DNA of 64,000 nucleotides from Chromatiales bacterium. GTDB lineage: Bacteria; Pseudomonadota; Gammaproteobacteria; UBA6429. The stretch lies in NCBI GenBank assembly GCA_027076405.1, contig JALTJN010000401.1, positions 74,042-138,041 on the forward strand. The letters run 5' to 3'. The notes below the pieces were generated by a model. The model had not been told where the DNA came from and searched no databases. It worked only from the letters and a program-made list of their open reading frames with translations. Positions 38,395 through 48,297 of the stretch are shown here, piece by piece (within the stretch, counting starts at the first letter, position 1; every line of letters begins with the position of its first letter). The translations under genes and the position numbers were made by a program.

Positions 38395-39220
38395 GTGCAG
38401 TTATAAACAATTTTGGATCAACTTTGGTATTGTTTAAGCTGATGGTCCAGTGTAAATGTGGCCCGCTGACGCGTCCAGTCATACCAACTGTACCAATCAT
38501 TTCGCCCTGTTTAAGCTGCTGGCCTGCTTTAACCAGCGTTTTATTAAGATGAAAATAGACACTAATTAAGCCTTGTCCATGATCAATAAAAACAGTGTTA
38601 CCGGTAAAAAAATAATTCCCTGTGCGAATCACTGTACCTCTTGCCGGTGATTTAATGGCTGTTCCTGTTGGTGCCGCAATATCCAGGCCGGTATGACGCC
38701 GTATTCTTTTTTGTTTATTATAAATTCGCTTCAGACCAAAGATACTACTAAACCTTCCTTCTACCGGAATTATAAAATGAGTTTGTACATTATCATTTTC
38801 TGTCCAGGTTTTTAATGCCGCAGTAATTAACGGTTTTTCTTTATAGTGACGCTCTATATCTTTTTTTGTCGGTGAAACCATCCGTTTATTTTTTATTGTT
38901 ATATGGGTCGTTTTGTAATTTTTTTTGTGAACAGAAAACTCACGGTACATTTTCTTACCCTGTGGGCTGATGATTTTTACTTTATGGATGCCCGGTTTAA
39001 TTTTAAGAGGTAAGCCAACCAGCGCCTGCCAGCCTTTATTTGTACGACGAATTAATACTCGTTTTTTATTAAAATAAATTTTATTATTTTTATTGAAATC
39101 CGGTTTTAAATTAATAATGGCAATTCCACCGGGTACAGCTGAAGCATGCGGAAAACTTTCTGCAAAGGCAAACTTGCTTACTGTAATAAATAAGGTAAAA
39201 AATAATATTTTTTTAATCAT
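38378..39220 (-). CDS. M23 family (LytM) periplasmic peptidase
   Basis: 280 aa with a signal peptide ending at FAFAESFPH. The N-terminal half is beta-rich. The C-terminal LytM domain (about 165-275) has zinc ligands in RRHTGLDIAAPTGTAIKSPA (H-x3-D) and GPHLHWTISLN (HxH), with the additional His in VYFHLNK. These residues suggest an active endopeptidase cutting peptidoglycan cross-bridges. It overlaps xseA by 8 nt and the next tiny gene by 17 nt. Confidence 0.92.
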   Translation of the reverse strand: MIKKILFFTLFITVSKFAFAESFPHASAVPGGIAIINLKPDFNKNNKIYFNKKRVLIRRTNKGWQALVGLPLKIKPGIHKVKIISPQGKKMYREFSVHKKNYKTTHITIKNKRMVSPTKKDIERHYKEKPLITAALKTWTENDNVQTHFIIPVEGRFSSIFGLKRIYNKQKRIRRHTGLDIAAPTGTAIKSPARGTVIRTGNYFFTGNTVFIDHGQGLISVYFHLNKTLVKAGQQLKQGEMIGTVGMTGRVSGPHLHWTISLNNTKVDPKLFITAHATKK

Positions 39221-40568
39221 TGTGAATTTCTGTAATAGTTGAATAAATATGGCCTTTAGCCAGCTCTGTTTTAATAGTCTGTTCTTTTTTCAGCTTAGTG
39301 ACATCTCGAATAATATTATTGTTCTGATCTTTTATAATTGCATAGCCTCGTTTTAATGTATGTAATGGACTTAATGCATCAAGCGAAAAAACAAGGTGCT
39401 GTAACTTTTCTTTTTTAGATATGATTAATTTTTTTGTTACAGATTGAAAACGATTATTTAAATTTTCATATCGCAGCTGATATTGCTGAATACGCTGCTG
39501 TGGCGAATGCTGCTGAATTTTTGCTTCGAGTAAATTTATTTGTGAACGGGATTCCTGCAACTTATTTCTAACCGTTCTGATATTGCGTTGGCTAAGCTCA
39601 TGTAACTTATTTTTAAGTATTTGTAACTGATCTTTCGGGTGCCGCAGACGTTTAGCCAGCCAGTCTATTTTTTGTTGTTTCTGCTGTATATTTCGCTGCA
39701 TTAAATGGCTCATGCGCGATTCAACCAAAGACAGTTTTTGCAGTTGTTGATATCGATCAGGGCTTACAAGCTCGGCAGCCGCAGTTGGCGTTGCTGCACG
39801 CTGGTCGGCAACAAAATCTGCAATAGTAAAATCTACCTCATGGCCAATTGCCGAGATAACCGGAATATCTGAATGGTAAATTGCCCGTGCGACCACTTCT
39901 TCGTTAAATTCCCACAGGTCTTCTAATGAACCACCACCGCGAGCAACAATTAAGATATCGCTTTCCTGTCGTGAGTTCGCTTTATCAATCGCGGCAGCAA
40001 TTTTATATGCTGCGCCTTTGCCTTGAACCGGTGTTGGATAAATAATAATAGATTGCATCGGATAACGACGTTTTAGAGTCGTTAAAATATCGTGAATTGC
40101 CGCGCCTGTATCAGAGGTGATGATACCCACGCGGGAAATATTTTGTGGTAGCTCTTTTTTATGTGCCGAATCAAACAAGCCTTCCTTTGCCAGCCTGGTT
40201 TTTAATAGTTCAAATTGCCGTCTTAGTGCACCATCACCGGCTTCTTCCATGTGTTCAATAATGAGCTGGTAATCACCACGCGGTTCATACAGCCCAATCC
40301 GGGCGCGAACTAAAACTTGTTTGCCGTTTTCCGGTAGTACTTTGACAAGTTGATTTCGATTTTTAAACATGGCGCACTTAACTTGTGCAGCTTCATCCTT
40401 AAGCGAAAAGTACCAGTGACCAGATGCTGGTCGGGCAAAATTTGAAAGTTCGGCTTCAATCCATAGAAGCGGGAAGCCGGTTTCTAAAATAGTTCGAACT
40501 TCCCGGTTTAGACGTGACACGCTGTATATGTCACGGCTTTTTGAAGTTGCTGTTGTCACGTCATTCAT
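39213..40568 (-). CDS. xseA: exodeoxyribonuclease VII large subunit
   Basis: Catalytic subunit of the ExoVII single-strand DNA exonuclease. 451 aa. N-terminal OB fold (about 10-115: YSVSRLNREVRTILE, ASGHWYFSLKDEAAQVKCAMF), then the nuclease domain (GIITSDTGAAIHDIL, VARGGGSLEDLWEFNEE, SAIGHEVDFTIADFVAD, RAATPTAAAELVSP), and a long coiled coil about 265-400. The small subunit xseB is not in the window. Confidence 0.96.
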   Translation of the reverse strand: MNDVTTATSKSRDIYSVSRLNREVRTILETGFPLLWIEAELSNFARPASGHWYFSLKDEAAQVKCAMFKNRNQLVKVLPENGKQVLVRARIGLYEPRGDYQLIIEHMEEAGDGALRRQFELLKTRLAKEGLFDSAHKKELPQNISRVGIITSDTGAAIHDILTTLKRRYPMQSIIIYPTPVQGKGAAYKIAAAIDKANSRQESDILIVARGGGSLEDLWEFNEEVVARAIYHSDIPVISAIGHEVDFTIADFVADQRAATPTAAAELVSPDRYQQLQKLSLVESRMSHLMQRNIQQKQQKIDWLAKRLRHPKDQLQILKNKLHELSQRNIRTVRNKLQESRSQINLLEAKIQQHSPQQRIQQYQLRYENLNNRFQSVTKKLIISKKEKLQHLVFSLDALSPLHTLKRGYAIIKDQNNNIIRDVTKLKKEQTIKTELAKGHIYSTITEIHND

Positions 40569-40655
40569 TTTTTAATAATAAAGCAAAGTGAAAAATTTAT
40601 CAGACTACTTTAAATAAATTATTACGTTAAATTAAATAAATTTCAGGCAAAAAAA

Positions 40656-40676
40656 AGCCGGGATAAAATCCCGGCT
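40656..40676 (-). terminator. intrinsic terminator of the SoxK-like lipoprotein gene
   Basis: Perfect 9-bp stem AGCCGGGAT/ATCCCGGCT with a 3-nt loop. On the minus strand it is followed by a run of eight T, the correct polarity for the lipoprotein gene. Confidence 0.93.
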
Positions 40677-40699
40677 CTTTTAGAAAGACTGCGTTTTAA

Positions 40700-41005
40700 T
40701 TAACGTAGTCCAACATGTTTTTGAGCTTTAGCTTGAGCAACAGCATTACGTGCTTGTCTTTCAGCTTTTTTAGCTAACTTAACAGCTTTATCGTAATCGC
40801 CTTTACCTTTAGCTTTACGAGCTTTCTTTAAAAGTTTGCCAGTATCGCGCCACTCAACATACATTTTTTTAGCTTTAGCATTTGCTGACATAGCAGATTT
40901 TAAAGCCATGTTAGCATCAGCAAGTGATTTAGTCGGTGCTGATTGGCATGCTGCTAATGACAGTGCAAGCACAGATGCTACGGCAAGCTTAATGATTGTT
41001 TTCAT
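40700..41005 (-). CDS. small lipoprotein resembling SoxXA-binding protein (SoxK) family
   Basis: 101 aa from ATG 41005, preceded by a perfect GGAGG; the frame back to a TTG at 41017 is rejected because it contains that RBS. Lipobox LAAC with Cys20. The mature part is short, Lys/Ala-rich and helical: EWRDTGKLLKKARKAKGKGD, then YDKAVKLAKKAERQARNAVA. The WRDTGKLLKKA...GDYDKAxKLAKKAxRQ pattern is what I recall for SoxXA-binding proteins; this rests on memory. No soxXYZAB genes are in the window. An alternative is a Lpp-like structural lipoprotein. Palindrome 41046-41064 lies just upstream. Confidence 0.6.
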   Translation of the reverse strand: MKTIIKLAVASVLALSLAACQSAPTKSLADANMALKSAMSANAKAKKMYVEWRDTGKLLKKARKAKGKGDYDKAVKLAKKAERQARNAVAQAKAQKHVGLR

Positions 41006-41045
41006 GTTGTCCTCCAAAAGGAATTTAAATTAATTACCACATTTA

Positions 41046-41064
41046 ATCTGCTATATAAGCAGAT
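41046..41064. promoter_or_regulatory. palindrome upstream of the SoxK-like gene (candidate operator)
   Basis: ATCTGCT and AGCAGAT arms separated by ATATA form a 19-bp perfect dyad, 41 nt before the lipoprotein ATG. The AT centre could overlap a -10 element. The remaining gap to guaB (41065-41328) shows no convincing gene; a 63-codon frame on the minus strand (41088-41279) lacks support. Confidence 0.45.
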
Positions 41065-41328
41065 GGTTATGAAGTTAGGTGGTCATTTTATTTGGGTATT
41101 CTCCCGTGACCTGCATCCATTATGCGTATAGTTAATAATCTTGGCAACCGTTCTGAGAAGATAAAAGTAGATTCGTGCGTATTGCAATTTACATTGGCAA
41201 TGGAATATTTATCGCTAAAACTTGATAAATATGTCGATGATCCTGTGATATAGGCGGCTAAGCATTTACCAAATTCCAAAAAATCTTTATAATTCGGTGT
41301 TTTACGCCACTCTCGGAAGCCCTTGATT

Positions 41329-42792
41329 ATGCTAAGAATTGCTCAGGAAGCCCTCACTTTTGACGATGTTTTACTCTCGCCTGCTCATTCCACGGTTTTA
41401 CCTAAAGAAGTGCAGCTTAAAACACGTCTTACTAAAGATATTGAACTTAATATCCCCCTTATTTCAGCGGCAATGGATACTGTCACAGAAGCGCGATTAG
41501 CGATTGCCATGGCGCAGGAAGGTGGTATTGGAATTATCCATAAAAATATGGATTACAAGAGTCAGGCAGAGCATGTTCGTCAGGTCAAAAAGTTTGAAAG
41601 TGGAGTTATTAAGGATCCATTGACGGTAACGCCCGAAACCAGCATTCGTGATGTTTTAGCCATTACCCGTGCCGAGAATATTTCGGGCGTACCGGTCGTC
41701 AGTGGTGACGAGCTGGTGGGAATTGTGACCAGCCGGGATCTCCGTTTCGAGACGCAATATGATAGTCCTGTTTCTGACATCATGACGCAAAAAGAACATT
41801 TAGTGACGGTGAAAGAGGGGGCTGAACGCGCTGAAATATTAACCTTGTTACATGAAAATAGAATTGAAAAAATCCTTGTTGTCGATGATAACTTTTATCT
41901 TCGCGGCCTGATTACGGTTAAAGATATCCAAAAAGCGTCTGAATACCCAAATGCCTGTAAGGATAATCAAGGTCGTTTACGTGTGGGAGCCGCTGTTGGC
42001 GTGGGCGCCGGCACTGAAGAACGTGTTAAAGCATTAGCCGAAGCAGGTGTTGACGTTATTATTGTGGATACCGCGCACGGACACTCGCAAGGGGTGCTTG
42101 ATCGGGTGGCCTGGGTGAAGAAAAACTTCCCTGAAGTACAGGTTATTGGTGGAAATATCGCCACTGCTGCAGCGGCAAAAGCATTAGCAGAAGCCGGTGC
42201 CGATGCTGTTAAAGTGGGTATTGGTCCTGGGTCTATTTGTACAACTCGTATCGTATCAGGTGTGGGCGTACCGCAAATCACCGCGGTATCGAATGCGGTA
42301 GAAGCACTTGAAGGTACAGGCATTCCGGTGATTGCTGATGGTGGTATTCGTTATTCGGGTGATATCTCCAAAGCCTTGGTTGCCGGAGCTCATTCAATTA
42401 TGATTGGCTCCATGTTTGCCGGTACCGAAGAGTCGCCCGGTGAAGTTGAGCTTTATCAGGGACGTTCATACAAATCATATCGTGGTATGGGGTCACTCGG
42501 CGCAATGACAACACGCCATGGTTCAAGTGACCGTTATTTTCAGGAAGGGAGTGAAGCCGATAAACTCGTTCCCGAAGGTATTGAAGGTCGGGTTCCTTTT
42601 AAAGGTTCATTATCCCCCGTAATTAATCAATTACTCGGCGGTATTCGTTCCAGTATGGGGTATACCGGTTGTGCCACAATTGAAGACATGCGTACCAAGC
42701 CCGAGTTTGTTCGTGTGACCAGTGCGGGTATGTCAGAAAGTCATGTTCATGATGTGACCATTACCAAAGAAGCGCCAAATTATCGCGTGTAA
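41329..42792 (+). CDS. guaB: inosine-5'-monophosphate dehydrogenase
   Basis: Oxidises IMP to XMP, the rate-limiting step to GMP. 487 aa from ATG 41329 ([16 protein letters not shown]), as in E. coli; a TTG 6 nt upstream is not needed. Two CBS domains at about 90-200 ([38 protein letters not shown]). The catalytic loop [20 protein letters not shown] contains the active Cys. Flap [20 protein letters not shown]. guaA is not adjacent: a Ser/Thr kinase gene on the other strand intervenes. Confidence 0.98.
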   Translation: MLRIAQEALTFDDVLLSPAHSTVLPKEVQLKTRLTKDIELNIPLISAAMDTVTEARLAIAMAQEGGIGIIHKNMDYKSQAEHVRQVKKFESGVIKDPLTVTPETSIRDVLAITRAENISGVPVVSGDELVGIVTSRDLRFETQYDSPVSDIMTQKEHLVTVKEGAERAEILTLLHENRIEKILVVDDNFYLRGLITVKDIQKASEYPNACKDNQGRLRVGAAVGVGAGTEERVKALAEAGVDVIIVDTAHGHSQGVLDRVAWVKKNFPEVQVIGGNIATAAAAKALAEAGADAVKVGIGPGSICTTRIVSGVGVPQITAVSNAVEALEGTGIPVIADGGIRYSGDISKALVAGAHSIMIGSMFAGTEESPGEVELYQGRSYKSYRGMGSLGAMTTRHGSSDRYFQEGSEADKLVPEGIEGRVPFKGSLSPVINQLLGGIRSSMGYTGCATIEDMRTKPEFVRVTSAGMSESHVHDVTITKEAPNYRV

Positions 42793-42815
42793 GTATTTAT
42801 TAAGCTACGAAAAAT

Positions 42816-42848
42816 AAAACCCTGACTTTGTAAAAAGTCGGGGTTTTT
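42816..42848 (+). terminator. intrinsic terminator after guaB
   Basis: 14-bp stem (42816-42829 with 42834-42847, one G-T pair) with a 4-nt loop and a T-run. It lies between convergent guaB and the kinase gene, so it may serve both. Confidence 0.9.
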
Positions 42849-42890
42849 AGTTTATGTGTCTTTGATTTAGTTTATATTTTCGATTTGGTT

Positions 42891-45521
42891 TTAGTGACGA
42901 ACTAAAAAATCTTTTGCTGCCAATGTTTTTTTATCGAGTTTTATTTCGATTTTATAACGATGGTTATTGATAAATCCTTTAACCGGCAGGTTCACTTCAA
43001 AGAAATATTCACCGGACTGACCGCTGATAACAACGGGTTTTTGCGCCACTTTTTTAACGCTCTTTGTAAGATCAAACAACGTAACGTCCAGCCAGGTCGT
43101 TTTAATATCAAAGTTTATAAAGTTAAAGCCGGCATATAAAGTATGGTGCAATGCTAACTTTAGATTAGCTTCGTTATTTTTAATCAGGCTTTTAACAGGA
43201 GCAGAACTTAATTTAATGCTTTCAATTTTTGGCGCAATGGCATCTAAAGCATCATTGAGTTTTAGTTGTACACCTGCTAATAAGGGAGAGCGTCCATATC
43301 GTTGTATGGCTTCTTTTAAGTAAGCTTCAGATATCTTAATGTTTCCCTTATGAATGGCAGCCGTTATTTTTTTAGCCAGTAATTGGTGGATGGTTTTTAA
43401 ACCGGCTTTGGCTTGTAGATTGTTCTTTTCTCTTTTAAGTATTTGTTGATAAATATCATAGGCATTGTAGGCATGCGGACGGATAAGCTGGTCGGCTGCC
43501 TGATATTTTTTAGCTTTTTTAAATAGCGCTTCAATTTCTTTATTATGTTTAATGGTATTTTTTAATTGTTTACGCTTATTGACGAGTTTTGTATTGTTAT
43601 TTAGAGCCGCTATACCTTCTTCAACCATAAGTATGGCATTGTGTATATTTCCCTGATTTTGTAATTGCGTTGTTTTCTGGAGATATGCATCAACTATTTT
43701 ATTTTTAAATACTTTAGCATCATCATTGTTAGGTGATAATGCCAATACCGTATTCACTTCATTCAGTGCATTTTGATTGATGGGTTTACTTAATGCACCG
43801 GCATTAAAATATTTTTCAGCTTTTTCAAGATGATGCTGAATACGCTCTAAAAAGACGACCTTTTTTTCCAAACGAGTAAATCGTTTGTTTTTTATCACCC
43901 GCGGAAAGTTTTGTTTAATGGTTTCAATATATTGACGTGCTAATGCAGCATCTTCAGACGCGAAAGCTAGTCTTATTTGTTTGATATACCATTCTCGCAA
44001 GTCTTTTAAACTTTGTTTTGCAGAGAGGTCTTTTTTGTTTTTTGCTAAACGCGCTTTATAAATTTTCGCAAGTTCAACCGCATTTTCAGGTTGCTTGCTT
44101 AAATTTTCTTTTAATATAACTATTTTTTCTTCTTCTGTTAGCGGCTTTTTTGAAGCCGTTTTTGTTGTTGTATTTATTGCAACTTCATTTTCAGAACGGG
44201 ATTCAGTTGCAGCAGATGAAGGTTGGGCAGCCGTATTTTTGTTCATTGTCGTTACAGAAGAAACAGTTGCTGTGTTGATACTCCTTGCCGTAATTTTTTT
44301 AGCTTTTTCCTCTTCGCGTTTCTTGGCCCAGTATTGGATATACGTTTTGGGTAATACATCTGGAAATTTTTTCACAATTTCAGGTAATGCTTTGTAACCC
44401 CAAAAATGGCTGAGTTCTTTTTGTTTTTCAACCCCGGCCCAGGCCATGGTTGAAATTAATAGCAGGATTAACAGGTTTCTTCTTCGATTCGAAGGTACTT
44501 TTAATTTTGTCGAACTCTCGGTTATTGCGTTTCGATTGCTTGATGGAAAAACAAGATCAGGGACTTTTCTTTTCTTGCTGACAGGCACTTCACTAATTTG
44601 TGTTGCTGCATTACGGTCTGTACCGGCACTTTTAAAAATAACGGCCTGCGTGGTGATTTTTTTTAATTGTTCATCACTAATTTTTTCTAAATCTGTTATT
44701 AACTCAGATGCTTTTTGGTAGCGATGTTTAGGTTCTTTTGACAAACAGCGATTAACAATAGGTTGAAAGATCTCTAGCCCACCGGGTAATAACGGAATGG
44801 GCGAGGTAAGATGTTTAATACCGACTGCCACAGCAGAGTCGGCATCAAAAGGTAAATGTCCCGCAAGTAATTGAAATAGCACCACCCCCAAACTGTAAAT
44901 ATCCGAACGATGATCAACTTTTAATCCTTTGGTTTGTTCAGGGCTCATAAAGTGCGGGGTGCCAATGGCTTTACCGGTTTGGGTCATACCCTGAGTAACA
45001 TCATCACCGTAGGCAATACCAAAATCCATCAATACCACACGATGATCATGCTGCTGAATCATAATATTTTCTGGTTTCACATCACGGTGCACAATGCCTT
45101 TTGTGCCGGCAAAATTCAGCGCACTTGCCACATCTTTTATAATACGTATTGCTTCTTCACGCGAAATGGAATCTTTAAGCTGCTTAAGATCTTTGCCGGG
45201 AATATATTCCATCGACATATAATGATGCTGGCCAAATTTTCCGGCATCAAACACAGTAACAATATTGGGATGGTTTAATTGGCTAACGATACGCGCTTCA
45301 CGTAAAAAGCGTTTGGAAAATTGCTGATCATCAGCAAGGTGTGGCGAAAGTATTTTTAAAGCCACTTCACGACCAAAACTTTCCTGAATAGCCAGATAGA
45401 CATGCGCCATCCCGCCATGCCCGAGTTCACGCTCGATTTTGTAGCCGGGAATTTTAATTCTTGATGTCACGGACTGCGCCGTTGACGGTGGCGTATTTAT
45501 TTTTTGAGTCGTTTTATCCAA
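42891..45521 (-). CDS. transmembrane Hanks-type Ser/Thr protein kinase with periplasmic helical domain
   Basis: 876 aa. Kinase domain about 27-290: G-loop GHGGMAHV (34-41), catalytic Lys56 in VALK, HRDVKPEN (145-152), DFG (166-168) and GTPHFMSPEQ, so all catalytic residues are kept. A basic juxtamembrane region and one TM (about 346-362, LLILLLISTMAWAGV) follow. The rest is exported: a Thr/Ser-rich linker, then repeated helical TPR-like segments (LEKAEKYFNAGAL, KAKKYQAADQLIRPHAYNAY, YDIYQQILKREKNNLQAKAG) and a C-terminal beta-rich part. It looks like a PknB-type sensor whose external part replaces PASTA domains. No partner PP2C phosphatase is adjacent. Confidence 0.9.
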   Translation of the reverse strand: MDKTTQKINTPPSTAQSVTSRIKIPGYKIERELGHGGMAHVYLAIQESFGREVALKILSPHLADDQQFSKRFLREARIVSQLNHPNIVTVFDAGKFGQHHYMSMEYIPGKDLKQLKDSISREEAIRIIKDVASALNFAGTKGIVHRDVKPENIMIQQHDHRVVLMDFGIAYGDDVTQGMTQTGKAIGTPHFMSPEQTKGLKVDHRSDIYSLGVVLFQLLAGHLPFDADSAVAVGIKHLTSPIPLLPGGLEIFQPIVNRCLSKEPKHRYQKASELITDLEKISDEQLKKITTQAVIFKSAGTDRNAATQISEVPVSKKRKVPDLVFPSSNRNAITESSTKLKVPSNRRRNLLILLLISTMAWAGVEKQKELSHFWGYKALPEIVKKFPDVLPKTYIQYWAKKREEEKAKKITARSINTATVSSVTTMNKNTAAQPSSAATESRSENEVAINTTTKTASKKPLTEEEKIVILKENLSKQPENAVELAKIYKARLAKNKKDLSAKQSLKDLREWYIKQIRLAFASEDAALARQYIETIKQNFPRVIKNKRFTRLEKKVVFLERIQHHLEKAEKYFNAGALSKPINQNALNEVNTVLALSPNNDDAKVFKNKIVDAYLQKTTQLQNQGNIHNAILMVEEGIAALNNNTKLVNKRKQLKNTIKHNKEIEALFKKAKKYQAADQLIRPHAYNAYDIYQQILKREKNNLQAKAGLKTIHQLLAKKITAAIHKGNIKISEAYLKEAIQRYGRSPLLAGVQLKLNDALDAIAPKIESIKLSSAPVKSLIKNNEANLKLALHHTLYAGFNFINFDIKTTWLDVTLFDLTKSVKKVAQKPVVISGQSGEYFFEVNLPVKGFINNHRYKIEIKLDKKTLAAKDFLVRH

Positions 45522-45759
45522 TGCTAAAATCGCTCGTCATGGCTGTAATGGGTTAGTGATATACTTAATATATTGTTTATCGACCAGAATACAGAATATA
45601 TTAGTATTATCTTGGCGATAGCAAATTAAGTACTAAAATGACGTATTTTTAGCGTGTGGAACAGCCTGATCAGGCATCAAATCCTTGATTTTTATTAGGG
45701 TTTGCTTGATCATTGTCGGCCTTTTATTAGTGTAATCCCAACCAGCAGAGAACCCGCGC

Positions 45760-47337
45760 ATGTCCATGGATATCCATTCAGATCGTATCTTAATTCTTGA
45801 TTTTGGCTCGCAATACACCCAGCTTATCGCGCGTCGAGTACGTGAAGCGGGGGTTTATTCAGAACTCTACAGCTGGGATATTTCAGCGCAGGAAATCCGC
45901 GATTTTAAGCCAACCGGTATTATTCTTTCCGGTGGCCCGGAGACCACTACCGCCAGCGATGCACCGAGTGCAGAGCAAGTGGTTTTTGAACTGGGGATTC
46001 CTGTTTTAGGGATTTGTTACGGCATGCAGACCATGGCCATGCAATTAGGCGGTAAGGTTGAAAATGCCGATCATCACGAATACGGTTATGCCAAAGTACG
46101 CGCCCGTGGCCATACCGCCTTGTTAAAAGATATTGAAGATGAAGTGAGTGCAGAAGGTTATGGTTTGCTGGATGTCTGGATGAGTCACGGCGATCACGTT
46201 ATTGAAATGCCCGAAGGTTTTAAGCTCATGGCATCGACCGATAATGCACCTATCGCCGGTATTGCCGATGAAGAACGCAAGTTTTATGGCTTACAGTTTC
46301 ATCCAGAAGTGACTCACACCAACCAGGGACAGCGAATTATTGAACGTTTTGTTCACGAAATTTGCGGCTGTAAAAATCTATGGACAGCCGATAACATTAT
46401 TGAAGAGAACATTAAGAAAATTCAAAATGATGTTGGCAGTGACGAAGTTATTTTAGGATTATCCGGCGGAGTCGACTCATCCGTTGTTGCAGCTTTATTA
46501 CATAAAGCCATTGGTAAACAGCTCACCTGTGTCTTTGTTGATAATGGTTTGTTGCGTCATCAAGAAGGTGACAACGTCATGGCCATGTTTGCCGAACACA
46601 TGGGCGTTAAAGTGATTCGGGTTGATGCAGAAGATCGTTTCTTAGCCGCACTTAAAGGCGAAGCCGATCCAGAAGCTAAACGGAAAATTATTGGTAACTT
46701 GTTTGTCGAAATATTTGAAGAAGAATCAAACAAACTTTCAAACGCGAAATGGTTAGCACAAGGCACCATCTATCCAGATGTGATTGAATCAGCGGGAGCA
46801 AAAACCGGTAAAGCGCATTTAATTAAGTCACATCATAATGTTGGTGGTTTACCCGAACACATGAAATTAAAATTGTGTGAACCGTTACGTGAACTGTTTA
46901 AAGATGAAGTCCGTAAACTCGGTGTTGAACTCGGCTTACCGTATGACATGGTTTACCGTCATCCATTCCCCGGCCCCGGTTTAGGTGTGCGTATACTCGG
47001 CGAAGTGCATAAAGAATATGCCGATATCTTACGTTTAGCCGATCATATTTTTATCGAAGAACTTTATAAGCACGAGCTTTATCATAAAGTCAGTCAGGCC
47101 TTTACCGTATTTTTACCGGTTAAGTCGGTTGGTGTAACGGGTGACGGTCGTCGTTACCAATATGTTGTTGCACTTCGCGCGGTTGAGACTATCGACTTTA
47201 TGACCGCACGTTGGGCACACCTGCCTTATGATTTTCTTAGTGAAGTATCAAGTCGTATTGTGAATGAAGTCGAAGGGATTTCTCGGGTTGTTTATGACGT
47301 AACGGGTAAACCGCCCGGCACGATTGAATGGGAATAA
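45760..47337 (+). CDS. guaA: GMP synthase (glutamine-hydrolysing)
   Basis: Aminates XMP to GMP. 525 aa. Class I amidotransferase domain 1-205 with nucleophile C86 (LGICYGMQ) and [13 protein letters not shown]-pyrophosphatase domain with [19 protein letters not shown]-terminal dimerisation domain ending PPGTIEWE, the invariant tail. ATG 45760 and ATG 45766 are both possible. Confidence 0.98.
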   Translation: MSMDIHSDRILILDFGSQYTQLIARRVREAGVYSELYSWDISAQEIRDFKPTGIILSGGPETTTASDAPSAEQVVFELGIPVLGICYGMQTMAMQLGGKVENADHHEYGYAKVRARGHTALLKDIEDEVSAEGYGLLDVWMSHGDHVIEMPEGFKLMASTDNAPIAGIADEERKFYGLQFHPEVTHTNQGQRIIERFVHEICGCKNLWTADNIIEENIKKIQNDVGSDEVILGLSGGVDSSVVAALLHKAIGKQLTCVFVDNGLLRHQEGDNVMAMFAEHMGVKVIRVDAEDRFLAALKGEADPEAKRKIIGNLFVEIFEEESNKLSNAKWLAQGTIYPDVIESAGAKTGKAHLIKSHHNVGGLPEHMKLKLCEPLRELFKDEVRKLGVELGLPYDMVYRHPFPGPGLGVRILGEVHKEYADILRLADHIFIEELYKHELYHKVSQAFTVFLPVKSVGVTGDGRRYQYVVALRAVETIDFMTARWAHLPYDFLSEVSSRIVNEVEGISRVVYDVTGKPPGTIEWE

Positions 47338-47479
47338 GAGAAGGAAATTAATTTTCCCGGTAAGGTGCTGTACAGCTAACAGGTTAAATAGCAGAATTGG
47401 CGCCAGTCACTAAAATCCTAAATTCTATAACGCTTGTTAGTCATCAATTCTATTTGTTGTTATCGGTTGAATTGTTTTA

Positions 47480-47720
47480 CTAAATGGATTGAAGTGTTTC
47501 TTTAATCTTGGTCTGTAGTTGTTCCCTAAGTTCTTGCCAGTTTTTTTCAGTCAATTCATTGAAGTTGTAAGTTTTATTAAAAGAAGGATTGATCTGATTC
47601 ACCAAGTTAGCAAGTTTAGGCTGAGCTATTCAGTTAATTTCTTTTCCCAATTTACTTAATAGCTTTTTAGCTCTTTGCTTTACGCAGACAATAAGTCCAG
47701 GGTAAAAAATGATAAATTCA
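47480..47720 (-). pseudogene. possible decayed gene fragment with an in-frame stop
   Basis: In the 473-nt gap between guaA and the next gene, one minus-strand frame reads 49 coherent hydrophilic residues before its stop at 47480 (including NQINPSFNKTYNFNELTEKN and WQELREQLQTKIKETLQSI). An in-frame TGA (47630-47632) separates this from an upstream coding-like part containing KQRAKKLLSKLGKEIN. The composition looks like protein, but there is no start and I do not recognise the family. Could be chance. Confidence 0.35.
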
Positions 47721-47810
47721 CACAAATAATATTGAAGTACAGTAAATAAAACGCTATTTTATATTAACAAATATAATAATTTTACGGGTAAACCCCGTAA
47801 ATGAGTGATA

Positions 47811-48194
47811 ATGAAGTATAAAATCAATCTTCCACAGCCGTTTAGTTTAACCCTGTTATCTGGTTATATTCTTTTCTCGGTCGCCCTGATTTTTCCGGTC
47901 TATTACGCTGTTTCAATCTTTAATGTGAGCAAGGTAACGCATTATTATCAATCACTTGGTGCAGAGTTACCCGCATTAACCAAAGCGGTACTTATTGCTT
48001 ATGATAAAAGCTACCTGTTAATTGCTGCGGTTGTCTTTTTTGCTACGTTGTTTTATATAAAAAATAAAACGCAGGGCGCAAGCCTGTTGTTGTTTGTTGT
48101 GCTGAATGTGAGTCTTGCCTTGTGTGTTATATGGAGTGCGGTTGTTATGCTGGCGATACAATTGCCTTATTCACAAATTGTCACAACCTTATAA
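47811..48194 (+). CDS. small membrane protein, function unknown
   Basis: 127 aa from ATG 47811 with three or four hydrophobic segments (about 10-33, 62-82, 90-115). A hairpin-forming TTTACGGG/CCCGTAAA (47781-47801) lies 9 nt upstream of the ATG and may influence translation. No recognised family. First of a run of unrecognised genes (47.8-57.6 kb). Confidence 0.6.
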   Translation: MKYKINLPQPFSLTLLSGYILFSVALIFPVYYAVSIFNVSKVTHYYQSLGAELPALTKAVLIAYDKSYLLIAAVVFFATLFYIKNKTQGASLLLFVVLNVSLALCVIWSAVVMLAIQLPYSQIVTTL

Positions 48195-48297
48195 ATTAAT
48201 TCTTCAATAAGAAAGTGCATTAACAGTTTTGCAGGAGTGTTCTTGCTTGATGTTGAAATAAAAATCATAAACAAAAAAATAAACAAAAGGTGATAAA

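Noticed and set aside
38262..38552. 96-codon plus-strand ORF over the M23 peptidase 3' end
   Set aside because: It is antisense to two well-supported overlapping genes and has no recognisable protein features.
41088..41279. 63-codon minus-strand ORF upstream of guaB
   Set aside because: No RBS, no protein-like motif, and it occupies the likely promoter region of guaB. Probably chance.
41967..42323. 118-codon minus-strand ORF inside guaB
   Set aside because: It is an antisense shadow of conserved guaB sequence, with the Pro/Ala/Thr-rich composition typical of such shadows.
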